DNA of 64,000 bases, from positions 23,430-87,429 of the forward strand of contig JAUQQO010000040.1 in assembly GCA_030549795.1 (NCBI GenBank), in the 5' to 3' direction. Shown here in pieces: positions 55,982 to 64,000 of this stretch. The notes under the pieces are model-generated. The model was given only the letters and a program-made list of their open reading frames with translations. It searched no databases and was not told the origin of the DNA. How positions within the stretch are numbered: the first letter of the stretch is position 1; each line of letters starts with the position of its first letter. Both the position numbers and the translations under genes were made by a program. Source of the DNA: Pseudomonadota bacterium (GTDB taxonomy: Bacteria; Pseudomonadota; Alphaproteobacteria; Geminicoccales; Geminicoccaceae).

Positions 55982-57096
55982 GTACCTTCGCGCGCGACCC
56001 GTGGACGGAACCGCCGATCGGGTTGCTCGCCGAGCTCACCCATCGCTGCCCGCTCGCCTGTCCCTACTGTTCCAATCCCATCGACCTCGTGCGGCGCGAG
56101 CGGGAGCTTTCCACCGCCGATTGGCTTTGTGTGCTCGATCAGGCGGCCGAGCTCGGCGTTCTGCAGCTGCATCTCTCGGGCGGCGAACCGACGCTGCGCT
56201 CTGATCTCGAAGCGATCGTCGCCCACGCGCGTAAGCTCGAGATCTACAGCAATCTGATCACTGCCGGGGTGGGTGTTTCCGAGCGAAGGCTCGAAGCCCT
56301 CGCTCAGGCCGGGCTCGATCACGTGCAACTGAGTGTTCAAGACATTGATCCTGAGGGCTGCGATCGCATCGGTGGCTATCGCGACGCGCTCGCGCGCAAG
56401 ATCGCCTTCGCTCGCGCGGTGCGTAGGCTCGGCCTGCCGCTTACCCTCAACGCCGTCGTCCATCGTCACAATCTCGATCGCCTCGAAGGATTCATCGATC
56501 TCGCCTTAGAGCTCGACGCAGATCGCCTCGAGGTCGCCCACGTCCAATATTACGGCTGGGCATTGGTGAACCGCGCTGCGCTCATGCCCACCCGCGGCCA
56601 GCTCGAGCGTTCGGTAGCGATCGTCGAAGAGGCACGGGCGCGGTTCGGCGATCGCTTGCTCATCGACTTTGTAGTTCCCGATTACTACGCGCGGCATCCC
56701 AAACCCTGCACCTCGGGCTGGGGGCGCGCGGTGATCGTGGTCGCACCGGACGGGCGCGTGCTGCCCTGTCATGCTGCCCATGTGATCCCCGGGCTAGTCT
56801 TCGCCAACGTCAAGGACAAGCCGCTGCGCTGGATCTGGCAGGAAAGTCCAGCCTTCCAGCGTTTCCGCGGCTTCGCGTGGATGCAGGAGCCTTGCCGATC
56901 CTGCCCGCGCCGCGAAATCGACTTCGGCGGTTGCCGTTGTCAGGCGATGCAGCTTTTGGGCGATCCGGAAGCGACCGATCCGGCTTGCTCGCTCTCTCCG
57001 CACCACACCCGCATCATGGCGATGGCCGATGCAGAAGCGGCTGCTTCGCCGCCGACGTTCCGCTACCGGCGCCTCGAGCCGGCATCGAGCTGCTAA
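55978..57096 (+). CDS. pqqE: PqqE radical SAM enzyme
   Basis: A 372-residue radical SAM protein that forms the Glu-Tyr carbon-carbon crosslink in PqqA. The radical SAM cluster loop C-x3-C-x2-C is in HRCPLACPYCSNP; LSGGEPTLRSDLE is the SAM-binding GGE motif. The C-terminal SPASM domain holds auxiliary-cluster cysteines: CTSGWGRAVIVVAPDGRVLPC, CRSCPRR and GGCRCQAM. The ATG overlaps the pqqD stop. No pqqF or pqqG protease gene follows; the precursor may be processed by a protease encoded elsewhere. Confidence 0.97.
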   Translation: MSTFARDPWTEPPIGLLAELTHRCPLACPYCSNPIDLVRRERELSTADWLCVLDQAAELGVLQLHLSGGEPTLRSDLEAIVAHARKLEIYSNLITAGVGVSERRLEALAQAGLDHVQLSVQDIDPEGCDRIGGYRDALARKIAFARAVRRLGLPLTLNAVVHRHNLDRLEGFIDLALELDADRLEVAHVQYYGWALVNRAALMPTRGQLERSVAIVEEARARFGDRLLIDFVVPDYYARHPKPCTSGWGRAVIVVAPDGRVLPCHAAHVIPGLVFANVKDKPLRWIWQESPAFQRFRGFAWMQEPCRSCPRREIDFGGCRCQAMQLLGDPEATDPACSLSPHHTRIMAMADAEAAASPPTFRYRRLEPASSC

Positions 57097-57108
57097 GAGG
57101 CGACGAAA

Positions 57109-57134
57109 AGACCAGCCGACGCGCCGGTTGGTCT
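57109..57134 (+). terminator. Strong hairpin after pqqE
   Basis: AGACCAGCCG and CGGTTGGTCT pair over ten bases (one G-T pair) around a six-base loop, starting 13 bases after the pqqE stop. It lacks a full U-run, so it may be a weak or Rho-assisted terminator, or a transcript-stabilising end. Confidence 0.5.
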
Positions 57135-57341
57135 CTATCGTCCATCGCCTGAACGCTATTGCTGTTAGCGGCGGCGAGCCGCGTTTGTCGCACAAAGAGG
57201 TGAGAAAGATCGCGCTACTCAACGGCTCGTTCGCGCCCACAAACCGGCGCGATGCTCATGGTCGCAGCAAGCAGCGCAGGCAGCGCAAGGCGCGTTGCGC
57301 TTGGTGACTTTTGACACGTTCGGATGGCCGAGACCGTGCCG

Positions 57342-57773
57342 TCACCGAAGACTAGGTGCTCGACGCGCTGTGCTCACGGTGTGGTCGTGAAGGCGTTCGT
57401 CGGCCGCTTTCCGATCGGGTTTGGATGTCAGCGTTTGAGCGGATCCTACGGCGTTAGCTTCGCTCGGCTGCCGGGGCAAAAGCGCCATGACCGCGTAGCT
57501 CGCCATGACCACGCCCCCTGCACCGGCTAAGGCGATCGCGGCGATGATCACCCAATCGATCGGCCCGCCGATGTCAGAAGCGAGTGAATTGGTGATCCAG
57601 AACACCAACGCCACAGCACTCACGGCCCCGAGCGGCGCGGTGAGCTCGGCGCGCACAAGGCGCCGCGCTTTAAAACCACGACCGCGCGCCACGGCGACCA
57701 CAAAGCCGGGTGTAATGATCAACGCGAGCGCGACCAGCCCCCAAAAAAGTTCGCGCCCGCACGTTTTTTTCAC
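57342..57773 (-). CDS. DUF5368-like small membrane protein, possibly N-terminally truncated
   Basis: A 143-residue protein with three predicted helices: LFWGLVALALIITPGFVVAV, GAVSAVALVFWITNSLASDI and DWVIIAAIALAGAGGVVMAS. The order LFW..V, ARRLVRAELTAPLGA, SDIGGPIDW matches DUF5368 proteins as I recall them, but these usually have about 15-20 more N-terminal residues before LFW. The start is GTG in a poly-A context (GTGAAAAAAACG), so a frameshift or loss at the 5' end is possible. Function unknown. It is convergent with the pqq operon. Confidence 0.55.
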   Translation of the reverse strand: MKKTCGRELFWGLVALALIITPGFVVAVARGRGFKARRLVRAELTAPLGAVSAVALVFWITNSLASDIGGPIDWVIIAAIALAGAGGVVMASYAVMALLPRQPSEANAVGSAQTLTSKPDRKAADERLHDHTVSTARRAPSLR

Positions 57774-58642
57774 GTACGGCGATTAAGGCTGAAAGGTAGA
57801 GGTCCCTAACACCGACTCTCCTTTACGCGCGGCCACGCAGCATAGCGCATGGGTTGGCTTGGGCGCGATTTCTTTCGTAAGCCAATTGATCTGCAACTTC
57901 TCGAGTGTCCCGATGACCTTCGGGAAGCTAGAAACCAGGTTGTCGTCGTAGTCGCATGCGACCGACATGGCTCGGTCGATAGGAGATATGAAGAGGCAAG
58001 AGGTCAAGCTGTTGAAGGGGTATTGGCTCTCGCGCAGCTCGATCGGGGCGATGAGCCGATCTTCGACCACTGGTGCTCGCCATTTCACTGAGGGGGCGTT
58101 CTTGCCTGTGAGCACACCGGGAGGTCAGCGAACGCGAAAATTTCGGGCCAGCGTCGGAGGCGCAGCGTTCTCTTCTCGACCTCGATCCGCTACCGCTCTT
58201 TTCATCCGTTGCGCCCAAAGAAGCGGGGATCCGCACACCACCCCGAGGGTCTATCGGTGGCACTACGTGAATTTGTTCTGAGGGGATCTCCGTCGCCAAA
58301 GGTAGCGAGGCGGAACGCGCCATCGATCGCCACGAGAACGCGTTTCGAGCGTGTCTCGATGTTCCCGTCGCGCAAGGCCGCACCTACCCGCTCGGGCACG
58401 AGCAATATCCAAAAGCTTTGCTCTTCGAACAAGAGACAATATGGGCGCGGCTCCGCTCACCCGCGCGCGTTACGATATCCTCGACCAATGCATAATGGGT
58501 GCCCTCGCGATCTTCATCGCGATGTTCTTATGCGTGCATTTGCGGCGAGTGCGGACCCGCCGCCCCGAAGCGCAACCGAATTTCTAATGTAGCCACTGCC
58601 CGTCCTGGTCCGTGTAAGCCTCCCCCCGCGGCCCGGCGAGCG
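57774..58642 (-). other. 869-base region without a confident gene
   Basis: Lies between the DUF5368-like gene and the RND pump genes. GC content is lower and codon patterns are poor. One minus-strand frame (57783-58115, 110 residues, with NLVSSFPKVIGTLEKLQINW) and one tiny plus-strand membrane ORF (58495-58587) are the only candidates. The region may be a decayed gene. I saw no tRNA or transposase. Confidence 0.4.
58495..58587 (+). CDS. Possible 30-residue membrane microprotein
   Basis: The frame encodes MGALAIFIAMFLCVHLRRVR followed by a short polar tail: one hydrophobic helix with a strongly positive cytoplasmic side, as in many bacterial microproteins. No good ribosome site precedes the ATG, and nothing is known to be conserved. 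It may be chance. Confidence 0.2.
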   Translation: MGALAIFIAMFLCVHLRRVRTRRPEAQPNF

Positions 58643-61600
58643 TCAGCCGTGGTCGCGGAAAATGCGATAGACGGCCGGAATCGCCACCACGGTCAATACC
58701 GTGCTCGAGAGAAGGCCGAAAAAGAGGGATGTGGCCAGCCCCTTGAAGATTGGGTCTGGAAAAATAAAGGCAGCACCAATCATTGCCGCTGCTGCAGTAA
58801 GGGCGATAGGTTTTATGCGGACAGCTCCTGCTTCGAGTGCGACTTCGCGGATTGGTCGTCCCTTGAGAGGAGTGTGACGGATGAAGTCAACGAGGAGGAT
58901 CGAGTTGCGCACGATGATCCCGGCAAGAGCGATGAAGCCGATCATCGAGGGAGCAGTGAAGGCGGCACCCAGTGCCGCATGGCCGAGGACGACGCCGAGC
59001 AGCGCCAGAGGTACCGGAAGGAGCACCACGAAGGGGACTTTGAAGCTCTGGAATTGTGCCACGACGAGGAGATAGATGCCGAGCAACGCAACGGCGAAAG
59101 CGGCGCCCATGTCGCGAAAAGTGACGCGCGTGATCTCCCACTCGCCTTCCCAAAGCAGAGACGGCCGCGACTCGTCGAGCGGCTGGGAGGCGAAGCGCAC
59201 CTCGGGAGCGTCCTCAAGCCGCGCGAGCTTTTCCATTACCGCCAGCATCCCGTAGATGGGGGCTTCGAAGGCGCCGGCGAGTTCGGCCGTGACCATCTCC
59301 ATGGTGCGGCCGTTTCGTCGCCAGATCGGCCGTGAGGCCGGCTCCTCGCGGATCTCGACGAGATCACCGAGCTCGACGATGCCGTGGCGACCCGGCACGG
59401 GCGTCGCGAGCAACCGTTCAGAAGGGAAGCGGGCCTCTTTCGAGAGGCGCAGCGTGATGGCGAGCGGATTGCGGTCGGCGCCACGGTGCGACCAGCCAAC
59501 CTGCAAGCCGCGTAACAGTGCCGCGAGCGTGTCGTGAACCGCTTCTTCCTCCACGCCGTGGAATTCGAGCTCATCCGAGAGGAGCCGGATGCGCAGCCGC
59601 GTTCCGGGTGCGCGAATCGTATCGTCGAGGTCGACCAGAAACGGTACCTCTTCGAACACTTGGCGCACCTGCCGAGCGATCGCCTCGCGCGTCGTCGCGT
59701 CCGGCCCATAGAGCTCGGCGATCAGTGTGGCGAGCACCGGCGGTCCGGGCGGCACCTCGACGACTTTAAGCCGCGCACCGGGCGGCAAGGGTACCGTCTG
59801 TAGCAATTCGCGCACTTCCAGCGCGATGGCATGGCTTTCGCGCGCGCGCTCGTGGCGGGAAGTGAGCTGGATGTCGAGATCGCCGAGCTCGGGGGCGCGG
59901 CGGGCGAAGTAGTGGCGCACGAGACCGTTGAAGTTGAAGGGGGCCGCGGTCCCGGCATGCAGGTTCATGGCCACGACTTCGGGCACCTCGCGGAGCCGTT
60001 CGGCCAACAGGAAGAGCGAGCGCTCAGTGTCCTCAAGGCTAGCACCCTTGTCGAGGTCCAACAGCACCATGAGCTCGGACTTGTTGTCGAAGGGTAAGAG
60101 CTTCACGGTCACGTGGCGGGTGGCGAAAAGCGCGAAGCTCCCCATCGTGGCCGCCGCAACGATCAGGAGAAACGCCCAGGATGCCCAGCGGCGGCGGACG
60201 ATCGGACCCGCGAGCAGCCGGTAGAGGCGAGCCAGCGCACCCTCGCCGTGCGCGAGATGCCCGACGCCGAGCTTAACCATGAGCCAGGGCGTGAGCATGA
60301 CCGCAACGAAGTACGAGAACAGCATCGCAGTCGAGGCGACCGCGGGGATCGGGCCCATGTAGGGGCCCATGAGCCCGGAGACGAAGAGCATGGGCAAAAG
60401 CGCCACGATCACGGTGAGCGTGGCGACGATCGTCGGGTTGCCGACCTCGGCCACCGCTTCGATCGCGGCCTGGACCCGGTCGCGACCGTCGTTCATCGCC
60501 CAGTGGCGGTCGATGTTCTCGACCACGACGATGGCATCATCGACCAGGATGCCGATCGCGAAGATGAGCGCGAAGAGCGAGACGCGGTTGAGGGTGTAGC
60601 CGAGAGCCCAAGCTCCAAAGAGCGTGAGGAGAATTGTAGTCGGAATGACGATCGCCGTGACCAGCGCAGCGCGCCAGCCGATCGCCAGCCAGATGAGGCC
60701 GACGATCGAGATTGTGGCGAGGAAAAGATGAAAGAGCAGTTCGTCCGACTTATCGGTGGCTGTCTTGCCATAATCGCGGGTGATCGTTGCCTCGATACCG
60801 GCAGGCAAGAGAACTCCGCGTAGCTCGTCGAGGCGTTGTGCCACCGCGCGCGTGATGGTGACCGCATTCGCCCCGGGCCGCTTGGCGATTGCGACCGAAA
60901 CCGCCGGTGCTCGGACGAAGTTGCCGTCAGGTCCGCGCATGAGCCGCCAGACCCGACTCTCTTCGGGGCGCGGCAGGACCGCCACGCTCGCCACATCGCC
61001 GAGGTAAACCGGCCTGCCGTCGCGGGCGCGCAGGACCAAAAGCGCAATCTCGGGCACGGTCTGGAGCGTGGCGCCAACCTGGACCGAAAGGCTCCGGCCG
61101 TCCTTGCGCACAAAGCCGGCGGCGAAAGAGCGGTTCGCTCCCTCGATCTTGTCGACCAGTTGGTTCAAGGTGATCCCGTGCAACGCCAAGCGCTCGGGAT
61201 CAGGTTCGATTCGGATCTCATAGGGTCGGCCGCCGACGATGTAGGTAAGACCGACCTCGTCGATCTTGACCAGTTCGGATAGGAGCCGATCGGCAATCTC
61301 AAAGAGCGCAGCATCATCGACACGTTCGATTGCGTCACCGACCGGATAGATCGTGACGACCGCCACCGCGACGTCGTCGATGCCGCGCCCGACCACCAAG
61401 GGTTCGGGAATGCCCAAGGGAATGCGATCCCAATTGGCGCGCAGTTTCTCGTGCACGCGCAAAATCGCATCGTCGGCGTCCGTGCCCACAAAGAAGCGGG
61501 CCGTGGCGAGGACCTGATCGTCTTCAGTGCGGCTGTAGACATGTTCGACGCCTGGGATCCCTTCGAGGATTTGCTCTAAAGGACGCGTGACGAGCTCCAC

Positions 61601-61792
61601 CGCATCCGCCGCCGAAAGCCCATCGGCGCGGACATAGACGTCCACCATTGGAACCGAGATCTGGGGCTCTTCTTCCCGCGGAAGGACAATGAGCGCGATT
61701 AGACCAACGGCGACCGCGGCTAAAAGCAGCAGTGGGGTGAGGGGCGACCGGATAAAGGTGCGGGCGAGATGCCCCGAAATACCGAGGTTCAT
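58643..61792 (-). CDS. RND efflux transporter permease
   Basis: A 1049-residue inner-membrane proton antiporter with two repeats of helices and large periplasmic loops. Features: N-terminal helix with LTPLLLLAAVAVGLIALIVL, PREEEPQISVPMVDVYV, the proton-relay Asp pair in GILVDDAIVVVENIDRHW (TM4), and the second-half GIIVRNSILLVDFIRH. The REEEPQ start and a mid-size loop place it near the drug/solvent-pump branch rather than CusA. It overlaps the adaptor gene by four bases. No outer-membrane channel gene is in the window, so the pump may use a shared TolC. Confidence 0.95.
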   Translation of the reverse strand: MNLGISGHLARTFIRSPLTPLLLLAAVAVGLIALIVLPREEEPQISVPMVDVYVRADGLSAADAVELVTRPLEQILEGIPGVEHVYSRTEDDQVLATARFFVGTDADDAILRVHEKLRANWDRIPLGIPEPLVVGRGIDDVAVAVVTIYPVGDAIERVDDAALFEIADRLLSELVKIDEVGLTYIVGGRPYEIRIEPDPERLALHGITLNQLVDKIEGANRSFAAGFVRKDGRSLSVQVGATLQTVPEIALLVLRARDGRPVYLGDVASVAVLPRPEESRVWRLMRGPDGNFVRAPAVSVAIAKRPGANAVTITRAVAQRLDELRGVLLPAGIEATITRDYGKTATDKSDELLFHLFLATISIVGLIWLAIGWRAALVTAIVIPTTILLTLFGAWALGYTLNRVSLFALIFAIGILVDDAIVVVENIDRHWAMNDGRDRVQAAIEAVAEVGNPTIVATLTVIVALLPMLFVSGLMGPYMGPIPAVASTAMLFSYFVAVMLTPWLMVKLGVGHLAHGEGALARLYRLLAGPIVRRRWASWAFLLIVAAATMGSFALFATRHVTVKLLPFDNKSELMVLLDLDKGASLEDTERSLFLLAERLREVPEVVAMNLHAGTAAPFNFNGLVRHYFARRAPELGDLDIQLTSRHERARESHAIALEVRELLQTVPLPPGARLKVVEVPPGPPVLATLIAELYGPDATTREAIARQVRQVFEEVPFLVDLDDTIRAPGTRLRIRLLSDELEFHGVEEEAVHDTLAALLRGLQVGWSHRGADRNPLAITLRLSKEARFPSERLLATPVPGRHGIVELGDLVEIREEPASRPIWRRNGRTMEMVTAELAGAFEAPIYGMLAVMEKLARLEDAPEVRFASQPLDESRPSLLWEGEWEITRVTFRDMGAAFAVALLGIYLLVVAQFQSFKVPFVVLLPVPLALLGVVLGHAALGAAFTAPSMIGFIALAGIIVRNSILLVDFIRHTPLKGRPIREVALEAGAVRIKPIALTAAAAMIGAAFIFPDPIFKGLATSLFFGLLSSTVLTVVAIPAVYRIFRDHG

Positions 61793-62799
61793 CGCGCCAC
61801 TCCCGTCTGCTGCGCGGTGGCTGGCAGGACGAGGCGGTCACCGGGCTGGACCCCGCTTAGGATCTCCACCATCGCTCTGCCATTGAAAAACCGCGTCGGT
61901 CCCCGCTGGACCGGAACCTCCAGTCCACTTTCGAGCCGCACGAGATCCACCCCTGGAGCGCGGCGGACGAATTCGGGCGGTACGAGGATGGCCTCGCGCC
62001 GGTCAGCAGCGATGGTCACCCGCACCCGCTCGCCCACGAAAAAGTCGCCTAAGCCCTCGACCTCGGCGTCCGCTACCACCTGGCCGTTTTCGAGTTCGGG
62101 ATAGACGAGGATAAGCCGGCCCGTGCCGAGCACTGCGTCTGGACGTTCGGCGAGGCCACGAGCACCGACCTCGACCGGATCACCGGCACGCATGAAGCGC
62201 GCGTGCCGCTCCGGGAGCCGCAGGCGCAGCACATAAGTCCGGGTGGCGAGCCGGGCGATCGTCTCGCCGGGCATCACTACCGACCCCTCGGTGCCACGCA
62301 CCGAAAGGATCCGACCTGCTTGTGGGGCGAGCACGCGGCCTTCGCGCCGCCGCTCCTCGACCACTGCGCGCTCGGCGCGCGTGGCGGCGATTTGCGCCTC
62401 GATCACGTCGAAGGCAGCCTGAGCCTCGTCGAGCCGGGCCTGTGGTACTGCTCCTTGTGCGCGCAAGGTCCGTGCCCGCTCGAGGTCTTGTGCCGCCTGC
62501 CGACGCTGGGCAGCGAGAGCATCGAGCCGAGCATCGATCGCCGCGAGCTCAAGGGCGAGCTTTCGGTCCTCGACCTCGGCCAAGAGTGCCCCCGCCTCAA
62601 CGCGGTCCCCCTCGCGCACCAACAGCTTCGAGAGTGTGCCCCCGATGCGGGTCCGCGCTTCTACTTCCCGCACGCTTTCGACTGTAGCGAAGACGGCCTT
62701 GCGGTCCTCGACCGTGCGCCGCTCGGCTACGAACAGCTCCGCTGCGGCTGCACGTGCGGCGATTAGGACGAGAAGGGCGAGGAGAGGTACGACGCGCAT
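61789..62799 (-). CDS. RND efflux periplasmic adaptor (membrane fusion protein)
   Basis: A 336-residue exported adaptor linking the pump to the outer membrane. The signal peptide (PLLALLVLIAARAAA) is followed by a lipoyl-like half (EVEARTRIGGTLSKLLVREGDRVEAGALLAEV) [core: GGTLSKLLVREGDRVEAG], a coiled-coil hairpin (RTLRAQGAVPQARLDEAQAA), the second lipoyl half and a beta barrel. The ATG at 62799 has GGAAG six bases upstream; the longer frame is not needed. A perfect palindrome 28 bases upstream may be the operator of this operon. Confidence 0.92.
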   Translation of the reverse strand: MRVVPLLALLVLIAARAAAAELFVAERRTVEDRKAVFATVESVREVEARTRIGGTLSKLLVREGDRVEAGALLAEVEDRKLALELAAIDARLDALAAQRRQAAQDLERARTLRAQGAVPQARLDEAQAAFDVIEAQIAATRAERAVVEERRREGRVLAPQAGRILSVRGTEGSVVMPGETIARLATRTYVLRLRLPERHARFMRAGDPVEVGARGLAERPDAVLGTGRLILVYPELENGQVVADAEVEGLGDFFVGERVRVTIAADRREAILVPPEFVRRAPGVDLVRLESGLEVPVQRGPTRFFNGRAMVEILSGVQPGDRLVLPATAQQTGVAR

Positions 62800-62826
62800 G
62801 GGCGGCTTCCCGAACTCCGAGGTGTT

Positions 62827-62844
62827 TATGAGCAATCGCTCATA
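62827..62844. promoter_or_regulatory. Operator-like palindrome upstream of the RND operon
   Basis: TATGAGC, AATC, GCTCATA is a perfect 7+7 inverted repeat with a four-base centre, 28 bases upstream of the adaptor ATG. Such sites are typical of TetR-type repressors that control RND pumps (AcrR/TtgR-like). No TetR gene is in the window. The overlapping TATAAT at 62843-62848 could be a -10 for the plus-strand gene at 62998. Confidence 0.6.
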
Positions 62845-62997
62845 TAATGCTCGTGCCCACGTAGCGGAACCGATGCTATCATCGGCCGCGCGCACGCGTG
62901 TCGTCATTGCCGCAGGCGAGCCCCTCGCCGAGTCGCGCTGGACGCCAGCGCGCGCCGCGTGCTCGATCGGCCCGCGGATGCGAAGGGGGTAGGATCC

Positions 62998-64000
62998 ATG
63001 GACATCGTTGCGGCGCTTGAGGCGGCTTTGGGGCCGGGAGCTGTGCTTCAAGGCGAGGCTATCCCCGAGCGCAACCGGAGCGATTGGAGCGGGCTTGGCC
63101 CGGTGTTGCCGCTCGCCCTGGTACGGCCGCGCACGACCCACGAGGTGGCGACGATCCTGCGCACCTGCCACGAGCTCCATGTGCCGGTCGTTCCACAAGG
63201 AGGGCTCACGGGCCTGTGCGGCGGGGCGCGACCTACGCCGGATGCGGTCGTGCTCTCGCTCGAGCGTCTGGTGGGCGTCGAGGAGATCGACCCGGCGATG
63301 GCAACCATGACCGTGCGGGCCGGCACGCCGCTCGAAACCGTCCAGAGGGTGGCGGAGGAGGCAGGCTTCCTTGTCCCCCTCGATCTCGGTGCGCGCGGCT
63401 CGTGCACGATCGGCGGCAACCTTTCCACCAACGCCGGTGGCAACCGAGTGATCCGCTATGGCATGGCGCGCGAGATGGTGCTCGGCCTCGAGGTGGTGCT
63501 GGCCGACGGCACCGTGGTCTCGAACCTCAACAAGATGATCAAAAACAATGCCGGCTACGACTGGAAGCAGCTCTTCTTGGGTTCAGAGGGCACGCTCGGT
63601 GTGATCACCCGAGCCGTGCTGCGCCTATGGCCCTTGCCGGGCTACACTACGGCCGCCTTCTGTGGGCTTGCCGATTTCGCGTCGGTCGTGCGGTTGCTCG
63701 AAGAAGCGCGCGCCGGGCTCGGGCCGCTCCTTTCCGCCTTCGAGGTGATGTGGCCGCGCTTCTACGACCTGATCGTGGGCCATGCGAGCGGTGTGCGGGC
63801 CCCGCTCGCCGGCCGGCACGGCTATTACGTTCTCCTCGAGGCCCAGGGCACGGAAGAAGCGTTCGATGCACCCCGGTTCGAGGCCTTTCTCGAGCGGATG
63901 CACGAAGCGGGGGTGGTGGCCGATGCCGCGGTCGCCCAGAGCCGGGCGGACGTGCGCGCGTTCTGGGCGATCCGCGACGCGGTGGCCGAGTGGAACCGGA
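62998..64000 (+). CDS. FAD-linked oxidase, glycolate/D-2-hydroxyacid dehydrogenase type (truncated by window end)
   Basis: The first 334 codons of an FAD-binding PCMH-type oxidoreductase (GlcD/D2HGDH family). Visible features: PRTTHEVATILRTCHELHVP, the FAD loop VVPQGGLTGLCGG, PLDLGARGSCTIGGNLSTNAGGNRVIRYG [core: GSCTIGGNLSTNAGGN], LKQLFLGSEGTLG-like KQLFLGSEGTLGVIT, and the start of the cap domain. It should oxidise a 2-hydroxy acid such as D-lactate, glycolate or D-2-hydroxyglutarate. The ATG has GGGGGTAGGAT before it. The end lies beyond the window. Confidence 0.92.
   Translation, partial: MDIVAALEAALGPGAVLQGEAIPERNRSDWSGLGPVLPLALVRPRTTHEVATILRTCHELHVPVVPQGGLTGLCGGARPTPDAVVLSLERLVGVEEIDPAMATMTVRAGTPLETVQRVAEEAGFLVPLDLGARGSCTIGGNLSTNAGGNRVIRYGMAREMVLGLEVVLADGTVVSNLNKMIKNNAGYDWKQLFLGSEGTLGVITRAVLRLWPLPGYTTAAFCGLADFASVVRLLEEARAGLGPLLSAFEVMWPRFYDLIVGHASGVRAPLAGRHGYYVLLEAQGTEEAFDAPRFEAFLERMHEAGVVADAAVAQSRADVRAFWAIRDAVAEWNR

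Noticed and set aside
57783-58115. 110-residue minus-strand open frame between DUF5368-like and pump genes
   Set aside because: No family recognised, no clear ribosome site, poor codon pattern; kept only as a note in the gap entry.
58499-59335. 278-residue plus-strand frame overlapping the RND permease
   Set aside because: Most of it is antisense to the strongly supported pump gene and it has no domain.
62843-62848. TATAAT as a definite promoter of the FAD-linked oxidase gene
   Set aside because: No -35 at proper spacing was visible; the hexamer may arise from the edge of the palindrome.

Overview
The window is a gene-dense stretch of GC-rich bacterial chromosome from an alphaproteobacterium. 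The signs are a split ATP synthase F0 operon with paired b and b' subunits (atpI-B-E-F'-F), fliX divergent from flgI with a perfect CtrA box between them, rpsT beside dnaA-dnaN-recF-gyrB, the mutY/dciA/dsbA-like/smc neighbourhood, and an ELM1-family protein. A Rhodospirillales-like lineage fits, but the sequence alone does not fix the genus. No CRISPR array, prophage or insertion sequence was seen.

Layout. (1) 1-10165, minus strand: a chain running dciA, a Sel1-repeat lipoprotein, a DsbA-like thiol oxidoreductase, smc, atpI-B-E-F'-F, an HSD10-like dehydrogenase and a truncated gene. (2) 10216-16924: mutY; rsmI and an LpoA-like lipoprotein whose start codons share one CATG; a REC-GGDEF-EAL protein with a degraded EAL domain; an alpha/beta hydrolase. 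(3) 17005-22868: flagellar genes fliX | flgI-flgJ-flgN-flgK-flgL-fliW, with CtrA-type, sigma54-type and enhancer-like sites between fliX and flgI. (4) 22933-28532: ELM1-like protein, an SDH-type and a rhomboid protease, a GT-A-like glycosyltransferase coupled to rph and rdgB, and tRNA-Ala(UGC). (5) 28620-36149, minus strand: seven genes for a gamma-glutamyltransferase-like protein, a DUF1028 protein, an OpgG/D-like protein, a PsiE-like protein and a complete TRAP transporter. (6) 36621-43970: a DMT transporter, the ubiE-ubiB-coaBC-dut-rrf2 operon, mutM and an enoyl-CoA hydratase. (7) 44055-51008: rpsT, dnaA, dnaN, recF, gyrB, then a short PhoD-like remnant. (8) 51249-57773: an M20 amidohydrolase divergent from a LysR regulator, pqqABCDE, and a DUF5368-like membrane protein. 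(9) 58643-64000: an RND efflux pump with a clear operator-like palindrome upstream, and the start of an FAD-linked oxidase.

Much of the window is housekeeping: energy conservation, chromosome replication and segregation, DNA repair, ubiquinone and CoA synthesis. Many neighbours overlap by 1-4 bases (ATGA, GTGA, TGATG), so translational coupling is common. The accessory parts are the GGT-DUF1028-Opg-PsiE-TRAP cluster, the PQQ operon and the RND pump. I did not find a clearly new defence or mobile system. The best candidates for undescribed biology are the seven-gene cluster at 28620-36149 and the REC-GGDEF-degenerate-EAL protein.
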